A DNA stretch of 29,121 nt from Actinomycetota bacterium (GTDB lineage Bacteria; Actinomycetota; Actinomycetes; Nanopelagicales; Nanopelagicaceae). The stretch spans positions 1 to 29,121 of the forward strand of contig CANCGX010000010.1 of the NCBI GenBank assembly GCA_947377725.1. Reading direction: 5' to 3'. Position numbers and translations under genes: made by a program. The notes under the pieces were generated by a model, which was not told the origin of the DNA, searched no databases, and worked only from the letters and a program-made list of their open reading frames with translations. Positions 1 to 8,545 of the stretch are shown piece by piece (position 1 is the first letter of the stretch; every line of letters begins with the position of its first letter).

Positions 1-75
1 TCAGAACCGATTGATGTGTATCCAGAAGATGCTCCATCCACAGCTCTTTTTGAATTGGATACTGACGACATTTAA
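1..75 (+). CDS. 3' end of an unidentified upstream gene
   Basis: Frame 1 is open from the window edge to a TAA at 73-75 and encodes an acidic C-terminal tail of 24 residues ending DTDDI. Frame 3 stops almost at once, and frame 2 has no gene-like end here. The stop lies 18 bp before the ATG of comF, so the two are probably cotranscribed. In many actinobacteria the gene before comF is lpqB or mtrB, but this tail is too short to identify and I do not assign it. Confidence 0.45.
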   Translation, partial: SEPIDVYPEDAPSTALFELDTDDI

Positions 76-93
76 TTCCTGCACCCTTTGGGT

Positions 94-684
94 ATGGGAG
101 AAATTTTGGAACTTTTATTTCCGCGTGAAGATAATCTAGAAGTAATAACTTGGAATAAAAGTATTCGCAATTCGATAGAGGGAGTCCCTCTGTTCTCCTC
201 AGCTTATTATTCACTTTCGCATATGAAAGTAATTCTTCGAGCTAAAGAAAATAATGATCTTCAAGCAAGAAAAATTCTTGCCAAAGCGATTGCAATACAT
301 ATTGATTGCCCAAGCATCCTCATCCCAATCCCCTCGAGCTCAGCATCAATACGTCGACGCGGATATGACCACTCTCATTTGCTAGCCCTGGAGGTAGCAA
401 AAATGAGTAAAAGCACCGCAACGGCTGCACTTCGAGTGAACCGAAGGGTGAAGGATCAGACAAAACTCAATCACCGAGAAAGATTTACAAACATTCGTGG
501 TTCATATTCCCTCCTAACCGGGAATCTAAATGGCAATTCCATTGTTCTCATCGATGACCTTGTCACCACGGGAGCATCGGTTCTCGAGGCTCTAAGAGTG
601 CTGAGGGGAGCAGAATTAACGCCTATACGGGCAATTTCCGCCTGTATAGCCACCCACCACTTACCCAATACGATTAGCCCCTAA
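94..684 (+). CDS. comF: ComF family phosphoribosyltransferase-like protein, zinc-finger part absent
   Basis: Type I phosphoribosyltransferase-fold protein of the ComF/GntX family, 196 aa. The PRPP-binding loop IVLIDDLVTTGAS is clear at about residues 150-162. The family motifs RRRGYDHSH (about 87-95) and QTKLNHRERFTNIRG (about 122-136) precede it. ComF proteins usually begin with a four-cysteine zinc-binding segment, but this one starts with a short unrelated stretch and has only scattered cysteines. Some family members serve in DNA uptake; others have no known substrate. The ATG at 94 is preferred over an in-frame TTG at 88; neither has a clear Shine-Dalgarno. The gene lies 28 bp before secA. 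In many actinobacteria a ribosome hibernation factor gene (hpf) sits between them, and it is absent here. Confidence 0.85.
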   Translation: MGEILELLFPREDNLEVITWNKSIRNSIEGVPLFSSAYYSLSHMKVILRAKENNDLQARKILAKAIAIHIDCPSILIPIPSSSASIRRRGYDHSHLLALEVAKMSKSTATAALRVNRRVKDQTKLNHRERFTNIRGSYSLLTGNLNGNSIVLIDDLVTTGASVLEALRVLRGAELTPIRAISACIATHHLPNTISP

Positions 685-712
685 CTTTGAGTTCAATTAA
701 GAAAGAGGAACT

Positions 713-3379
713 GTGTCCGTTTTAGACAAGATTCTTCGCGCAGGCGAAGGTCGTGCCATCAAGGCCCTTGAAAAAATTGCTGCAGAGGTCAATACCTTTG
801 AACCCAAGATTTCTGCTCTGAGCGATGAAGAACTCAAAGGGCAGACGGAACGTTTTCGCGCTCGTTTAGCCAATGGTGAAGATTTGGATGGCCTCTTGGC
901 CGAAGCTTTTGCGACTGTCCGCGAAGCAGCTAAGCGCACTCTTGGACAACGTCATTACGATGTTCAGCTTATGGGTGGAGCTGCGCTTCACAAGGGAAAT
1001 ATCGCAGAAATGCGCACCGGTGAAGGTAAGACTCTTGTTTCAACACTGCCTGCATATCTCAATGCACTCACGGGCAAAGGTGTTCACATTGTTACCACAA
1101 ATGATTACCTTGCTGAACGTGATAGCGAATGGATGGGACGTATCCACCGATTCCTTGGACTCAAAGTTGGCGTAATTCTCTCCAACATGTCTCCTTCGGA
1201 ACGTCGCGAACAATACGCAGCTGATATTACTTATGGCACAAACAACGAATTTGGTTTTGACTATCTTCGCGACAACATGGCATGGTCCTTGGAAGATTGT
1301 GTGCAACGAGTCCACAACTTCGCGATCGTCGATGAAGTTGACTCCATTCTGATTGACGAAGCAAGAACGCCTTTAATTATTAGTGGACCCGCTGATAAGG
1401 CTACGAAGTGGTATCAAGAATTTGCGATCATTGCCGAAAAATTAGTTCGTGATGTTCATTATGAAATTGATGAAAAGAAGCGCACGATTGGTATTCACGA
1501 AGAGGGCGTCACAAAGGTCGAAGAACTTCTTGGAATTGAAAACTTGTACGAATCTGTAAATACGCCAATGATTGGATTCCTCAACAATTCAGTACGAGCG
1601 AAAGAATTGTTTAAGAAGGATAAAGATTATGTGGTTATGAGCGGAGAGCTCTTAATCGTTGACGAACATACTGGCCGCGTACTTTCAGGTCGCCGCTATT
1701 CTGAAGGACTTCATCAAGCCTTAGAAGCTAAAGAACGTATCGAAATTAAAGACGAAAACCAGACTTTGGCGACAATTACATTGCAGAACTACTTCCGCCT
1801 CTACAAGAAGCTTGGCGGTATGACCGGTACGGCAATGACAGAAGCATCTGAATTTATGCAGATTTACAAGCTTGGCGTGATTCCAATTCCTACAAATAGA
1901 GAATCGCAACGATCTGATGAGTCAGATCTCATCTACAAGACCGAACTTGGCAAATTTGAAGCTGTAGCAAACGATATAGCCGAGCGTCATAGAAAAGGTC
2001 AGCCAGTTCTTATAGGAACCGTATCGGTTGAGAAGTCTGAAGAACTTTCTGCACTTCTTAAGCGTCGCGGAATTCCTCATGAGGTTTTGAATGCAAAACA
2101 TCATGAACGCGAAGCTTCGATTATTGCTCGCGCAGGAACACTTGGCGCCGTGACTGTTTCTACGAATATGGCTGGTCGAGGAACTGACATCATGCTTGGT
2201 GGAAATCCTGAGTTTATGGCGGACTTTGAAATTCAAAAGCGCGGATACAGTCCCGTTGACAACCCAACTGAATACGAAGCAAGCTGGGCACCTGAACTTG
2301 CAAAACAAAAAGAGGCTGTTAAGAAACAGCACGAAGAAGTAATTGCCCTCGGTGGACTTTACGTTCTTGGTACTGAACGTCATGAATCTCGCCGTATTGA
2401 TAACCAGCTTCGCGGTCGTTCTGGACGTCAAGGTGATCCAGGAGAATCTCGTTTCTATCTTTCTCTTCAAGATGATTTGATGCGCCGATTTAATTCAGGG
2501 CTTGTGGAACGCTTCTTGAGCGCAGCAGGACTTCCTGAAGATATGCCTATCGAATCCAAGATGGTTTCCAATGCAATTAGATCGGCGCAAACTCAAGTTG
2601 AATCACTCAATTTTGAAATGCGTAAGAATGTCTTGAAATATGACGACGTTATGAATCGCCAACGCGAAGTTATTTACAGCGAACGCCGCGAAGTTCTTGA
2701 AGGTCGCGACATTAAGGACCAAGTTCAAGAATTTATGGTTGAAACCCTTAGTGCCTATGTCACTGGTGCTACGAATGATGGATATGCAGAGGATTGGGAT
2801 CTCGATACTTTGTACACAGCCCTCAAGGCGTTGTACCCAATCTCATTTACATTTGATCAGCTCGTCGAAGAAGTACACGGAAAAGCCGGCTTGGATCATG
2901 ATTTCATTTTGAATCGCGTGATTGACGATGCACGTGGCGCCTACGCGGCTCGTGAGGAATCCCTTGGAGCGGAAGTTATGCGAGAACTCGAACGTAAAGT
3001 CTTGCTACAAGTGCTTGATCGCAAATGGCGTGAACATTTGTATGAAATGGACTATCTACAAGAGGGGATTGGACTGCGAGCTATGGCTCAAAGAGATCCT
3101 CTCGTTGAGTATCAACGCGAAGGTTATGACTTATTCGCAGCAATGATGGATTCCATCGCTGAAGAGATGATTGGATTCTTGTTCCACGTAGAGGTCAGCA
3201 TTGAAAATGATGCGATAGAGGCCAAAGGACTTGTGACCCCTCCAAAGCAGGAACAACAATTGCGATACACGGCCGCGGATGTTGATGGCTCTGCAATGGA
3301 ATCTGGCGGCACATCTCGAAATGCTCCATGTCCTTGCGGTTCAGGTCGCAAGTACAAACGCTGTCATGGTGCCGCTTAA
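713..3379 (+). CDS. secA: Preprotein translocase ATPase SecA
   Basis: SecA, the cytosolic ATPase motor that drives unfolded preproteins through SecYEG. It has 888 aa, a normal length for actinobacterial SecA1. The Walker A motif RTGEGKT is at residues 101-107, and the helicase motif II region reads IVDEVDSILIDEARTP near 205-220. Downstream are GGMTGTA, the NMAGRGTDI motif and the QLRGRSGRQGDPG motif of nucleotide-binding domain 2. The C-terminus carries the zinc-binding SecB/ribosome tail CPCGSGRKYKRCHG with C873, C875, C884 and H885. The start is GTG at 713, chosen because GAAAGAGGA (701-709) provides a good ribosome binding site and the N-terminus matches the family. This is the housekeeping export motor on which the secreted proteins at the far end of the window would depend. 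Confidence 0.99.
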   Translation: MSVLDKILRAGEGRAIKALEKIAAEVNTFEPKISALSDEELKGQTERFRARLANGEDLDGLLAEAFATVREAAKRTLGQRHYDVQLMGGAALHKGNIAEMRTGEGKTLVSTLPAYLNALTGKGVHIVTTNDYLAERDSEWMGRIHRFLGLKVGVILSNMSPSERREQYAADITYGTNNEFGFDYLRDNMAWSLEDCVQRVHNFAIVDEVDSILIDEARTPLIISGPADKATKWYQEFAIIAEKLVRDVHYEIDEKKRTIGIHEEGVTKVEELLGIENLYESVNTPMIGFLNNSVRAKELFKKDKDYVVMSGELLIVDEHTGRVLSGRRYSEGLHQALEAKERIEIKDENQTLATITLQNYFRLYKKLGGMTGTAMTEASEFMQIYKLGVIPIPTNRESQRSDESDLIYKTELGKFEAVANDIAERHRKGQPVLIGTVSVEKSEELSALLKRRGIPHEVLNAKHHEREASIIARAGTLGAVTVSTNMAGRGTDIMLGGNPEFMADFEIQKRGYSPVDNPTEYEASWAPELAKQKEAVKKQHEEVIALGGLYVLGTERHESRRIDNQLRGRSGRQGDPGESRFYLSLQDDLMRRFNSGLVERFLSAAGLPEDMPIESKMVSNAIRSAQTQVESLNFEMRKNVLKYDDVMNRQREVIYSERREVLEGRDIKDQVQEFMVETLSAYVTGATNDGYAEDWDLDTLYTALKALYPISFTFDQLVEEVHGKAGLDHDFILNRVIDDARGAYAAREESLGAEVMRELERKVLLQVLDRKWREHLYEMDYLQEGIGLRAMAQRDPLVEYQREGYDLFAAMMDSIAEEMIGFLFHVEVSIENDAIEAKGLVTPPKQEQQLRYTAADVDGSAMESGGTSRNAPCPCGSGRKYKRCHGAA

Positions 3380-3393
3380 CTTCTACAGAAGTT
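3378..3393. terminator. Short inverted repeat spanning two convergent stop codons
   Basis: AACTTC-TACA-GAAGTT is a perfect 6-bp stem with a 4-nt loop. It includes the last bases of the secA stop codon (TAA, 3377-3379) and the stop of the opposing gene (TAG on the minus strand, 3383-3385). It is placed to act in both directions between convergent genes only 3 bp apart. No T-tract follows, so its strength as an intrinsic terminator is doubtful. Confidence 0.4.
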
Positions 3394-3931
3394 GAAGTTT
3401 GGTACATAGCCAGCGTTTATCGACACCTTCAAAACGTAAAACGAGTGACCGTATTCTTTGATCAAATTTCAAAGTTGCGGTCACTTCGGCTATTCCTTCA
3501 AGAGGTTGCGAAATATAAATTTTCCGAATTTTGGGCAATGGCACCCATTTGCCCACATCTTTGATTAAAGCGTTATATACGAGTCGATGACTCCATCTAG
3601 ATAATTGTTGGATCGGTCTCTTTCCCCCACACGATTCGATAACGCTTACGATGTAAATACCGACCCAGTCGTCCAATTTCGGCAGATCAGAGAGTGGGGA
3701 AGCTTGACGACCAATTTCGCCATCTAGCTCTTCTCCTTCCAGGAAATCTGGAGTAGGTACAAGATAAAGTTTTGGAATTTTAGGAACCATAGGTGGAAAA
3801 GCGAGTGGCCTTGAATATAAATCAAGGAGTGGCTCATGCCAGTCAGAGTGGAACCGGGGTTGCGATTCACTGCCGTCATGAAAAGTCACATGACGTGCGA
3901 TTGATGTACTTAAGGATGTTTCATTCTTCAT
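3383..3931 (-). CDS. Rv3235 family protein (DUF6459)
   Basis: Small conserved actinobacterial protein of unknown function, 182 aa from the ATG at 3931. The family signature is in the second half: VSVIESCGGKRPIQQLSRWSHRL, where an acidic residue is followed by G-x-R-P and QL-x-RW. A C-terminal beta-rich segment follows (EGIAEVTATLKFDQRIRSLV). In mycobacteria the namesake Rv3235 also lies near secA1, so the neighbourhood supports the call. An in-frame TTG at 3973 would add 14 residues; neither start has a convincing ribosome binding site. There is no signal peptide or membrane segment. The gene converges on secA with a 3-bp gap and is divergent from the SAF-domain gene. Confidence 0.75.
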   Translation of the reverse strand: MKNETSLSTSIARHVTFHDGSESQPRFHSDWHEPLLDLYSRPLAFPPMVPKIPKLYLVPTPDFLEGEELDGEIGRQASPLSDLPKLDDWVGIYIVSVIESCGGKRPIQQLSRWSHRLVYNALIKDVGKWVPLPKIRKIYISQPLEGIAEVTATLKFDQRIRSLVLRFEGVDKRWLCTKLQLL

Positions 3932-3973
3932 GCGGCAATCTTGGATTTGAAAGAAGCCAAACTCATCAACCAA

Positions 3974-4071
3974 AAGGATGAGATTTCTGGGGTATTGACG
4001 CTGAGTCTATTTTCTATGTTAGATGTGGAGAGAGAGCCTCCTCGATTCAAAATCTACGTTAATCATCTCCT
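3974..4071. promoter_or_regulatory. Divergent intergenic region with candidate promoters
   Basis: About 100 bp separates the DUF6459 gene from the SAF-domain gene. On the minus strand TAGACT (complement of 4004-4009) fits the TANNNT -10 form and would start transcription near 3997. On the plus strand there are a -35-like TTGACG (3995-4000), TATGTT (4015-4020, only 14 bp from that -35) and TACGTT (4055-4060, which would start transcription about 5 nt before the ATG). None has a well-spaced -35/-10 pair. Confidence 0.3.
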
Positions 4072-4668
4072 ATGAATGAACTCACAAATTTAATTCAACG
4101 GTATTCAAGACGAATTCTTGCCGTAGGAATCATCCTCATCTCCCTAACGGCCGCCGCTGGGCTGGTGAGTCAAGCAGATAAGTCAGTTTCAATGTGGGGA
4201 GCAAAAAACTCTCTTATTGCCGGGCAAAAAATTAAGGTAGGTGATCTTGAGATTGTGAAAGTATCTTTAGGAAGCCAAGCTCCTAAGTATTTTTCAAACG
4301 AGGCACGTCTCGTTGGCAACTTTCTTACGAAGGCAATTACGCAAGGAGAACTTATACCGGTTAGCGGAGTAAGCAAGAACGGCCTCGGCGTAAGTCAAAA
4401 AGAGATCCCTATTGGAATAGCCAAGAATGATCTGCCAAGCACGATAAGAGTGGGCGATATTGTTGATCTGTATTCAATTCCCATTAAAGATGCTCAAGCA
4501 AAATCGTCGCTAGTTGTATCAAAAATTCAGGTTGGTGCAATTGATACACGAACCCAAAATATGGGTGGATCTATCGATGTCCTCTTCAATGTTAACCCAG
4601 CGAATATCCTTCAAATAACAGATGCAGTGCAAGCCGGAAGAATAGTGGTGGTCCGAAATGCGCTCTGA
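4072..4668 (+). CDS. SAF domain protein, CpaB/RcpC-like
   Basis: Membrane-anchored SAF-domain protein of 198 aa. One transmembrane helix (about residues 15-33, ILAVGIILISLTAAAGLV) is followed by an extracytoplasmic SAF domain (about 40-105), with GQKIKVGDLEIVKV and then GNFLTKAITQGELIPVSGV. A second beta-rich RcpC-like half follows (about 110-198), with VGDIVDLYSIP. Members of this family act in Flp/Tad pilus assembly, but no pilin, CpaF ATPase, prepilin peptidase or secretin gene is nearby. The only partner is the overlapping CpaE-like ATPase gene (11-bp overlap), so the two are translationally linked. The function outside a complete pilus system is unknown. Confidence 0.75.
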   Translation: MNELTNLIQRYSRRILAVGIILISLTAAAGLVSQADKSVSMWGAKNSLIAGQKIKVGDLEIVKVSLGSQAPKYFSNEARLVGNFLTKAITQGELIPVSGVSKNGLGVSQKEIPIGIAKNDLPSTIRVGDIVDLYSIPIKDAQAKSSLVVSKIQVGAIDTRTQNMGGSIDVLFNVNPANILQITDAVQAGRIVVVRNAL

Positions 4669-5674
4669 AATTCCGCAGATACACGTGGTGACAGCAATTG
4701 CTGACACAGATCTAGAAGACTATGTATCACAGCTTTTGTATTCACAGGGTTGGAGCATCATATTTCGAGCCTTTGACTGGATATCGCTTCTCGAATTTTT
4801 GAATGAGAGATCAACGGAATTGCGCACGATTGTTGTATTTACATCAGACACTCCTGGGTTTACCTCTGATTCGATAATGAAGATTGCAAGTACGACGATG
4901 AGTTTTGTAGCCCTCGACGAAGTACCAAAATCCGCTCATGAAATAATGCAGAGAATCCGTGGCCAATTGAGACTACCTTTAGTGCAAACAGATATAAAAG
5001 CTGTTGCCGCATCCAGAATATCCCCGGAAATAGTAGAGAGTCCAAGAAAACTGATATTAGTTACAGGAAGTGCTGGGGCACCTGGAAAGACGTCGGTCGC
5101 TGCAGCTATTGCGGAGCACCTCAGCCAACAGCGGAAAGTCACACTGCTGGATGCCGACTTCAGATCGGCACGTTTTCAAGAATATGTTGAGGCGGATTCC
5201 TATAGTGTCGTAACGCTAGACCCTTCAGAAAAACCAAAATCAGTTCCTATCTTTGATAAAAAAGAGATTGTGATCGCAGATGTAGGGGTTTTGCCACCCC
5301 TTCACGAAGTCGTAGAAGATCGACGCTGGCTGGCCATATTGCTCAATTCGATATTGGAAGAGTCGACCCATCTGGTTTATGTTGCTAAATCTCTGAAACA
5401 AAGTCTGCTGCAGCTCAATCAGTTCCAAAGAGAGATTTCACAATTAACAAAGAAAGTTCCCGTCACGTACATCTGTATCAGCGATGGGCAGACTAAGGAA
5501 AGTCGAAAAGCAGAGGCAGCGTTTACTCAATTAGTGAGCCAAGAGAGAAACTTCATTCTTCCCCGTGCGCAATTACGCTCGCAATTACGTTTGGAAGGTT
5601 CTGGATTTTTAGAGAACTTTCTGACGTCGAACAAAAAGAAGGAGATTGGTACTATCGCCACCTCACTTATGTGA
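4658..5674 (+). CDS. CpaE/MinD-like P-loop ATPase with atypical Walker A
   Basis: Protein of 338 aa. The first about 125 residues resemble a degenerate receiver-like domain, as in CpaE, without an obvious phosphoacceptor. A SIMIBI-type ATPase domain follows. Its P-loop reads GSAGAPGKTS at about 137-146 and is followed by AAAIAEHLS. A beta strand ending LLDADFRS (D165, D167) matches the MinD/CpaE switch aspartate region. The signature lysine at the start of the KGG deviant Walker A is replaced: the sequence is T-G-S-A-G-A-P-G-K-T. The distal KT is kept, so ATP binding is plausible, but ParA/MinD-style sandwich-dimer activation may be altered. The ATG at 4658 is preceded by GTGGTGG. The overlap with the SAF-domain gene suggests the two proteins work together. 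Confidence 0.7.
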   Translation: MRSEIPQIHVVTAIADTDLEDYVSQLLYSQGWSIIFRAFDWISLLEFLNERSTELRTIVVFTSDTPGFTSDSIMKIASTTMSFVALDEVPKSAHEIMQRIRGQLRLPLVQTDIKAVAASRISPEIVESPRKLILVTGSAGAPGKTSVAAAIAEHLSQQRKVTLLDADFRSARFQEYVEADSYSVVTLDPSEKPKSVPIFDKKEIVIADVGVLPPLHEVVEDRRWLAILLNSILEESTHLVYVAKSLKQSLLQLNQFQREISQLTKKVPVTYICISDGQTKESRKAEAAFTQLVSQERNFILPRAQLRSQLRLEGSGFLENFLTSNKKKEIGTIATSLM

Positions 5675-5716
5675 CATTAAAGCCTGCGGAAAGTTTGAGC
5701 GAGAAAGGTAAAGCAC

Positions 5717-7198
5717 ATGTCATCACCTCGTCTCGACGCCGCTTACGCGCAAACTGCGCTTACGGAAGCCGACAAAGAAAGACTTTCCGAACTCATCGCT
5801 GAATGGCAACTTTTATCCGACCTCTCTTTTGCAGATTTAATTCTCTGGGTTCCTAAACGCAAGGACTACCAAAGTTGGCCAGAAGGTTTCATTGCGACGG
5901 CTCATATACGGCCAACAACCGCACCAACAGTTTTCGCGCATGACGTAATCGGGGATGAGCTTAATTGGGGAGATAACCCTCGACTTGATCAAGCGCTTTC
6001 ACAAGGGGACATAGTTAGAGACTCAGAACCTGAACAGGTTGGAGAGCTTCTCATTAAAGAAGAGACAGTTCCCGTGCTTTACGAAGGGCACATTATCGCT
6101 GTCATATCTCGTCACAGAGATGCAGTACAAATGCGTTCTGCTTCTAGGCTTGAGATAAATTATCGAGAAGTAGCGCACAAAATTTATCGGATGATTTCCG
6201 AAGGCACATTCCCGATTCAAAATAGTATTTACCGTGCAGAATCAGCACCGCGAGTAGGCGATGGTCTTATCCGCATAGATTCAAATGCTTCGGTTGTGTA
6301 TGCAAGCCCTAATGCGCGCTCCGCATTGAGTCGTGCAGGTTGGGATGTAGAACTCGAGGATCAAGTTTTTGGAACGGTGCTGGAATCAATTGCCTCAAGC
6401 ACTGGGGAAGCTACCGACGAAACCTGGTCTGCGATATTCAGCGGAAAGAATTTGCGTCGAACAGATTTGGATAATGGACGAGCAATTCTTGATTTACTCA
6501 TCATTCCGTTGGTGGAAGCAGGAGATCGAATTGGCGCCATTGTTTTGGTGCGTGACGTCACTGAACTTCGCAGGAGAGATCGAGCACTACTCACTAAGGA
6601 TGCGACCATTCGCGAAATTCACCACCGTGTAAAAAATAATTTACAGACAGTTTCAGCGCTTCTACGATTGCAATCTAGACGAGTTGAAGATCCAGAAGCG
6701 TCACAAGCACTTGCTGAAGCAGTGAGGCGCGTGGCATCCATTGCGATTGTCCATGAAACCCTCTCAACGAGTTCAGCCGAAACTGTACTTTTTGACGAGG
6801 TCTATGATCGGATTATTCGTAATGCAATCGAACTGAGCGAGCGTCCCGTTCAACATATGAAAACGGGAAATTTTGGAATATTTGGTGCCCAGCAGGCGAC
6901 TCCGCTTGCATTGGTTATTACTGAATTAATTCATAACTCTCTCGAGCACGGTCTAGCAACTACTGGAGATCTCTTACGCGTAGAAGTATCTGTAGCAGAC
7001 TCAAACGTAGTCGTAAAAGTAATTGATAACGGAGTAGGTCTACCCGAGGGATTCAATTACAAAGGTTCAGCAAATCTTGGACTTCAAATTGTCCGAACAC
7101 TTACAGAGAATGAGCTAAAAGGAAATATTGAACTGGTTCGAATCGATGGGGAAACTCAAGCAATTCTGACTTTCCCCGTTAAAAAAGATTCCCTATAA
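5717..7198 (+). CDS. pdtaS: PdtaS-type sensor histidine kinase (HisKA_2/HWE-like)
   Basis: Soluble two-component sensor kinase of 493 aa, close in length to mycobacterial PdtaS (Rv3220c, also encoded in the secA region). Domain order is an N-terminal GAF-like domain (about 10-160), a PAS-like domain (about 180-285), then a HisKA_2 dimerisation/phosphoacceptor helix, REIHHRVKNNLQTVSALL (H302/H303), and a HATPase domain. The HATPase has the N-box TELIHNSLEHG (N407) and G-box IDNGVGLPEG (about 437-445). There is no transmembrane segment, so it senses a cytoplasmic signal. In mycobacteria PdtaS phosphorylates PdtaR, an ANTAR RNA-binding regulator; no pdtaR is in this window. The ATG at 5717 has a good ribosome binding site (GAGAAAGG, 5701-5708). 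The 3' end overlaps the convergent DUF4389 gene by 6 bp. Confidence 0.88.
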   Translation: MSSPRLDAAYAQTALTEADKERLSELIAEWQLLSDLSFADLILWVPKRKDYQSWPEGFIATAHIRPTTAPTVFAHDVIGDELNWGDNPRLDQALSQGDIVRDSEPEQVGELLIKEETVPVLYEGHIIAVISRHRDAVQMRSASRLEINYREVAHKIYRMISEGTFPIQNSIYRAESAPRVGDGLIRIDSNASVVYASPNARSALSRAGWDVELEDQVFGTVLESIASSTGEATDETWSAIFSGKNLRRTDLDNGRAILDLLIIPLVEAGDRIGAIVLVRDVTELRRRDRALLTKDATIREIHHRVKNNLQTVSALLRLQSRRVEDPEASQALAEAVRRVASIAIVHETLSTSSAETVLFDEVYDRIIRNAIELSERPVQHMKTGNFGIFGAQQATPLALVITELIHNSLEHGLATTGDLLRVEVSVADSNVVVKVIDNGVGLPEGFNYKGSANLGLQIVRTLTENELKGNIELVRIDGETQAILTFPVKKDSL

Positions 7199-7777
7199 AG
7201 TAAAAGGTGGGTACTCGTCGCTAACAAGAGCGACTGAATAACCGAGTACGCGATTCCAATACTTGAGTGTGCCTAAAACCGTATTTGCTGCCCACTCTGG
7301 ATATGTTCCGCTGACGGCAGTTGAGATCCATGCAAAGATTGTGAGGACGGCTGAGAGCAAGAGATAAATTGCTCCAACAATATAAAGTGGAATTGCAAAG
7401 AACCATTTAATCAAAGGCAATCCACGACTTAGTTTCTTGCCACCTTCTACGTCTGGAAAAATCACAGAAATATTAGGATTGCGTTCAATTGATGGAAATT
7501 CATCAGTGAGTAACAAAGCGTAGGCAGCAACACGTGTAGATAGCTCCATCAATGCATGATTAAAAGAAAGCGCATAACTTGGATAAACGCCACGGAAGAG
7601 AAGAGCTACAGCCACTGGCGCTGTCAAGAGAACAGAACTAAAACCCCAATGTGCTAATTGCGCAAAGAGAGAAACAAAAACAACTACTGGTGCAACGATG
7701 ATCCAGCGAAAGAAAACCGTTTGACGATTTCTATTTTCAAAAGATACGGCGATATTAGTTTCAATGTGTGTGCTCAT
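7193..7777 (-). CDS. DUF4389 domain membrane protein
   Basis: Membrane protein of 194 aa and unknown function. Hydrophobic segments lie at about 23-62 (two closely spaced helices) and about 121-152 (two more). An internal duplication is visible: a helix ending RVAAYALLLTDEFPSI (about 82-97) and a C-terminal copy RVLGYSVALVSDEYPPF (about 176-192), which is the diagnostic DUF4389 pattern. The gene follows nnrD on the same strand with a gap of only 9 bp, but appears to have its own leaderless promoter overlapping the nnrD stop codon. Its last codons overlap the end of pdtaS on the opposite strand. Confidence 0.8.
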   Translation of the reverse strand: MSTHIETNIAVSFENRNRQTVFFRWIIVAPVVVFVSLFAQLAHWGFSSVLLTAPVAVALLFRGVYPSYALSFNHALMELSTRVAAYALLLTDEFPSIERNPNISVIFPDVEGGKKLSRGLPLIKWFFAIPLYIVGAIYLLLSAVLTIFAWISTAVSGTYPEWAANTVLGTLKYWNRVLGYSVALVSDEYPPFTL

Positions 7778-7789
7778 GTGACGAGTCTA
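7778..7789 (-). promoter_or_regulatory. Leaderless -10 box for the DUF4389 gene
   Basis: On the minus strand TAGACT (7784-7789) is followed by six bases (CGTCAC) and then ATG (7775-7777). This places the predicted transcription start on or next to the start codon. The first three bases of the box are the TAG stop codon of nnrD. No -35 match was seen. Confidence 0.5.
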
Positions 7790-8533
7790 AAGGCTTACCT
7801 GCCCAAGTGCCTCCAAAATATCGGTGGCTACCACTGGATTATTTCGCTTTCTTGCTAACTTTCCTGCTGCTGAATGCATTTGCACCGCCTTAAAGACAAC
7901 TTTCTGTGCCTCTGCGATGCTCTTCGGTTTCCAACTCGCCAGCATCGATCCAATCAATCCTGCTAAGAGATCTCCGGATCCGGCCGTGGAAAGCTCGACC
8001 CCACCTAATTCATCAATCAAGGGAGAAAGGTTCGGGGCAGCCACAATTGATGCCTCGCCTTTGAGAACTAATATTGCTCCAAGCTCATTCGCAATCCTTT
8101 GAGCAGTCTCATTCCGACTCTTCAAGGTGTATCCCAGATACTTCAACTCTCCCTCATGTGGAGTCAATACTGTTATTGGGTTTCTCTTTACGTCAACAAA
8201 AGCAATAGAGGAGCTATCTAGAACCAAAGGAATTTCAGTTGGAATATCAATTGGCTTTGGATTTCCAGGACCCACAACAATCGCATCAATTTTTTGGTCA
8301 TGAAAATCATCGATTGTCACAACATCAGGAAAGTTATTTGTGACCAATTTTGAAAGAGATTTAGATCCCGCAAAAAATTTAACATATCCCGCTCCACCAC
8401 GACGGGCACCACCAACACAAAGGACTGCGGCTCCGGGAAATTTTTCACTGCCAGCGCAGACTCCTACGACGCCCCTCGTGTATTTGTTTGCATTTGATGG
8501 AACTACTGCAAGATATTTTGATTTGGTAAACAT
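7787..8533 (-). CDS. nnrD: ADP/ATP-dependent NAD(P)H-hydrate dehydratase
   Basis: Ribokinase-superfamily repair enzyme, 248 aa, that dehydrates damaged NADHX/NADPHX back to NAD(P)H. Characteristic motifs are GGARRGGAGYV (about 41-51), VVGPGNP (about 86-92), the substrate-site motif TPHEGE (124-129), VLKGE (about 156-160) and the catalytic anion-hole loop LSTAGSGDLLAGLIGS with D188. The protein is the dehydratase domain alone; the partner NnrE epimerase domain, often fused at the N-terminus, is not present in this window. The ATG at 8533 lies 6 nt after a TAGAAT -10 box, which supports this start and a leaderless mRNA. The gene is divergent from the porGAB operon. Confidence 0.93.
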   Translation of the reverse strand: MFTKSKYLAVVPSNANKYTRGVVGVCAGSEKFPGAAVLCVGGARRGGAGYVKFFAGSKSLSKLVTNNFPDVVTIDDFHDQKIDAIVVGPGNPKPIDIPTEIPLVLDSSSIAFVDVKRNPITVLTPHEGELKYLGYTLKSRNETAQRIANELGAILVLKGEASIVAAPNLSPLIDELGGVELSTAGSGDLLAGLIGSMLASWKPKSIAEAQKVVFKAVQMHSAAGKLARKRNNPVVATDILEALGQVSL

Positions 8534-8545
8534 GTATACATTCTA
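8534..8545 (-). promoter_or_regulatory. Leaderless -10 box for nnrD
   Basis: On the minus strand TAGAAT (complement of 8540-8545), then GTATAC, then ATG (8531-8533). The 6-nt spacing predicts a leaderless transcript. No convincing -35 element was found. Confidence 0.55.

Noticed and set aside
1922..2470. 182-codon open frame antisense to secA
   Set aside because: It is a shadow of the strongly conserved secA frame, with a composition unlike a real protein and no start context.
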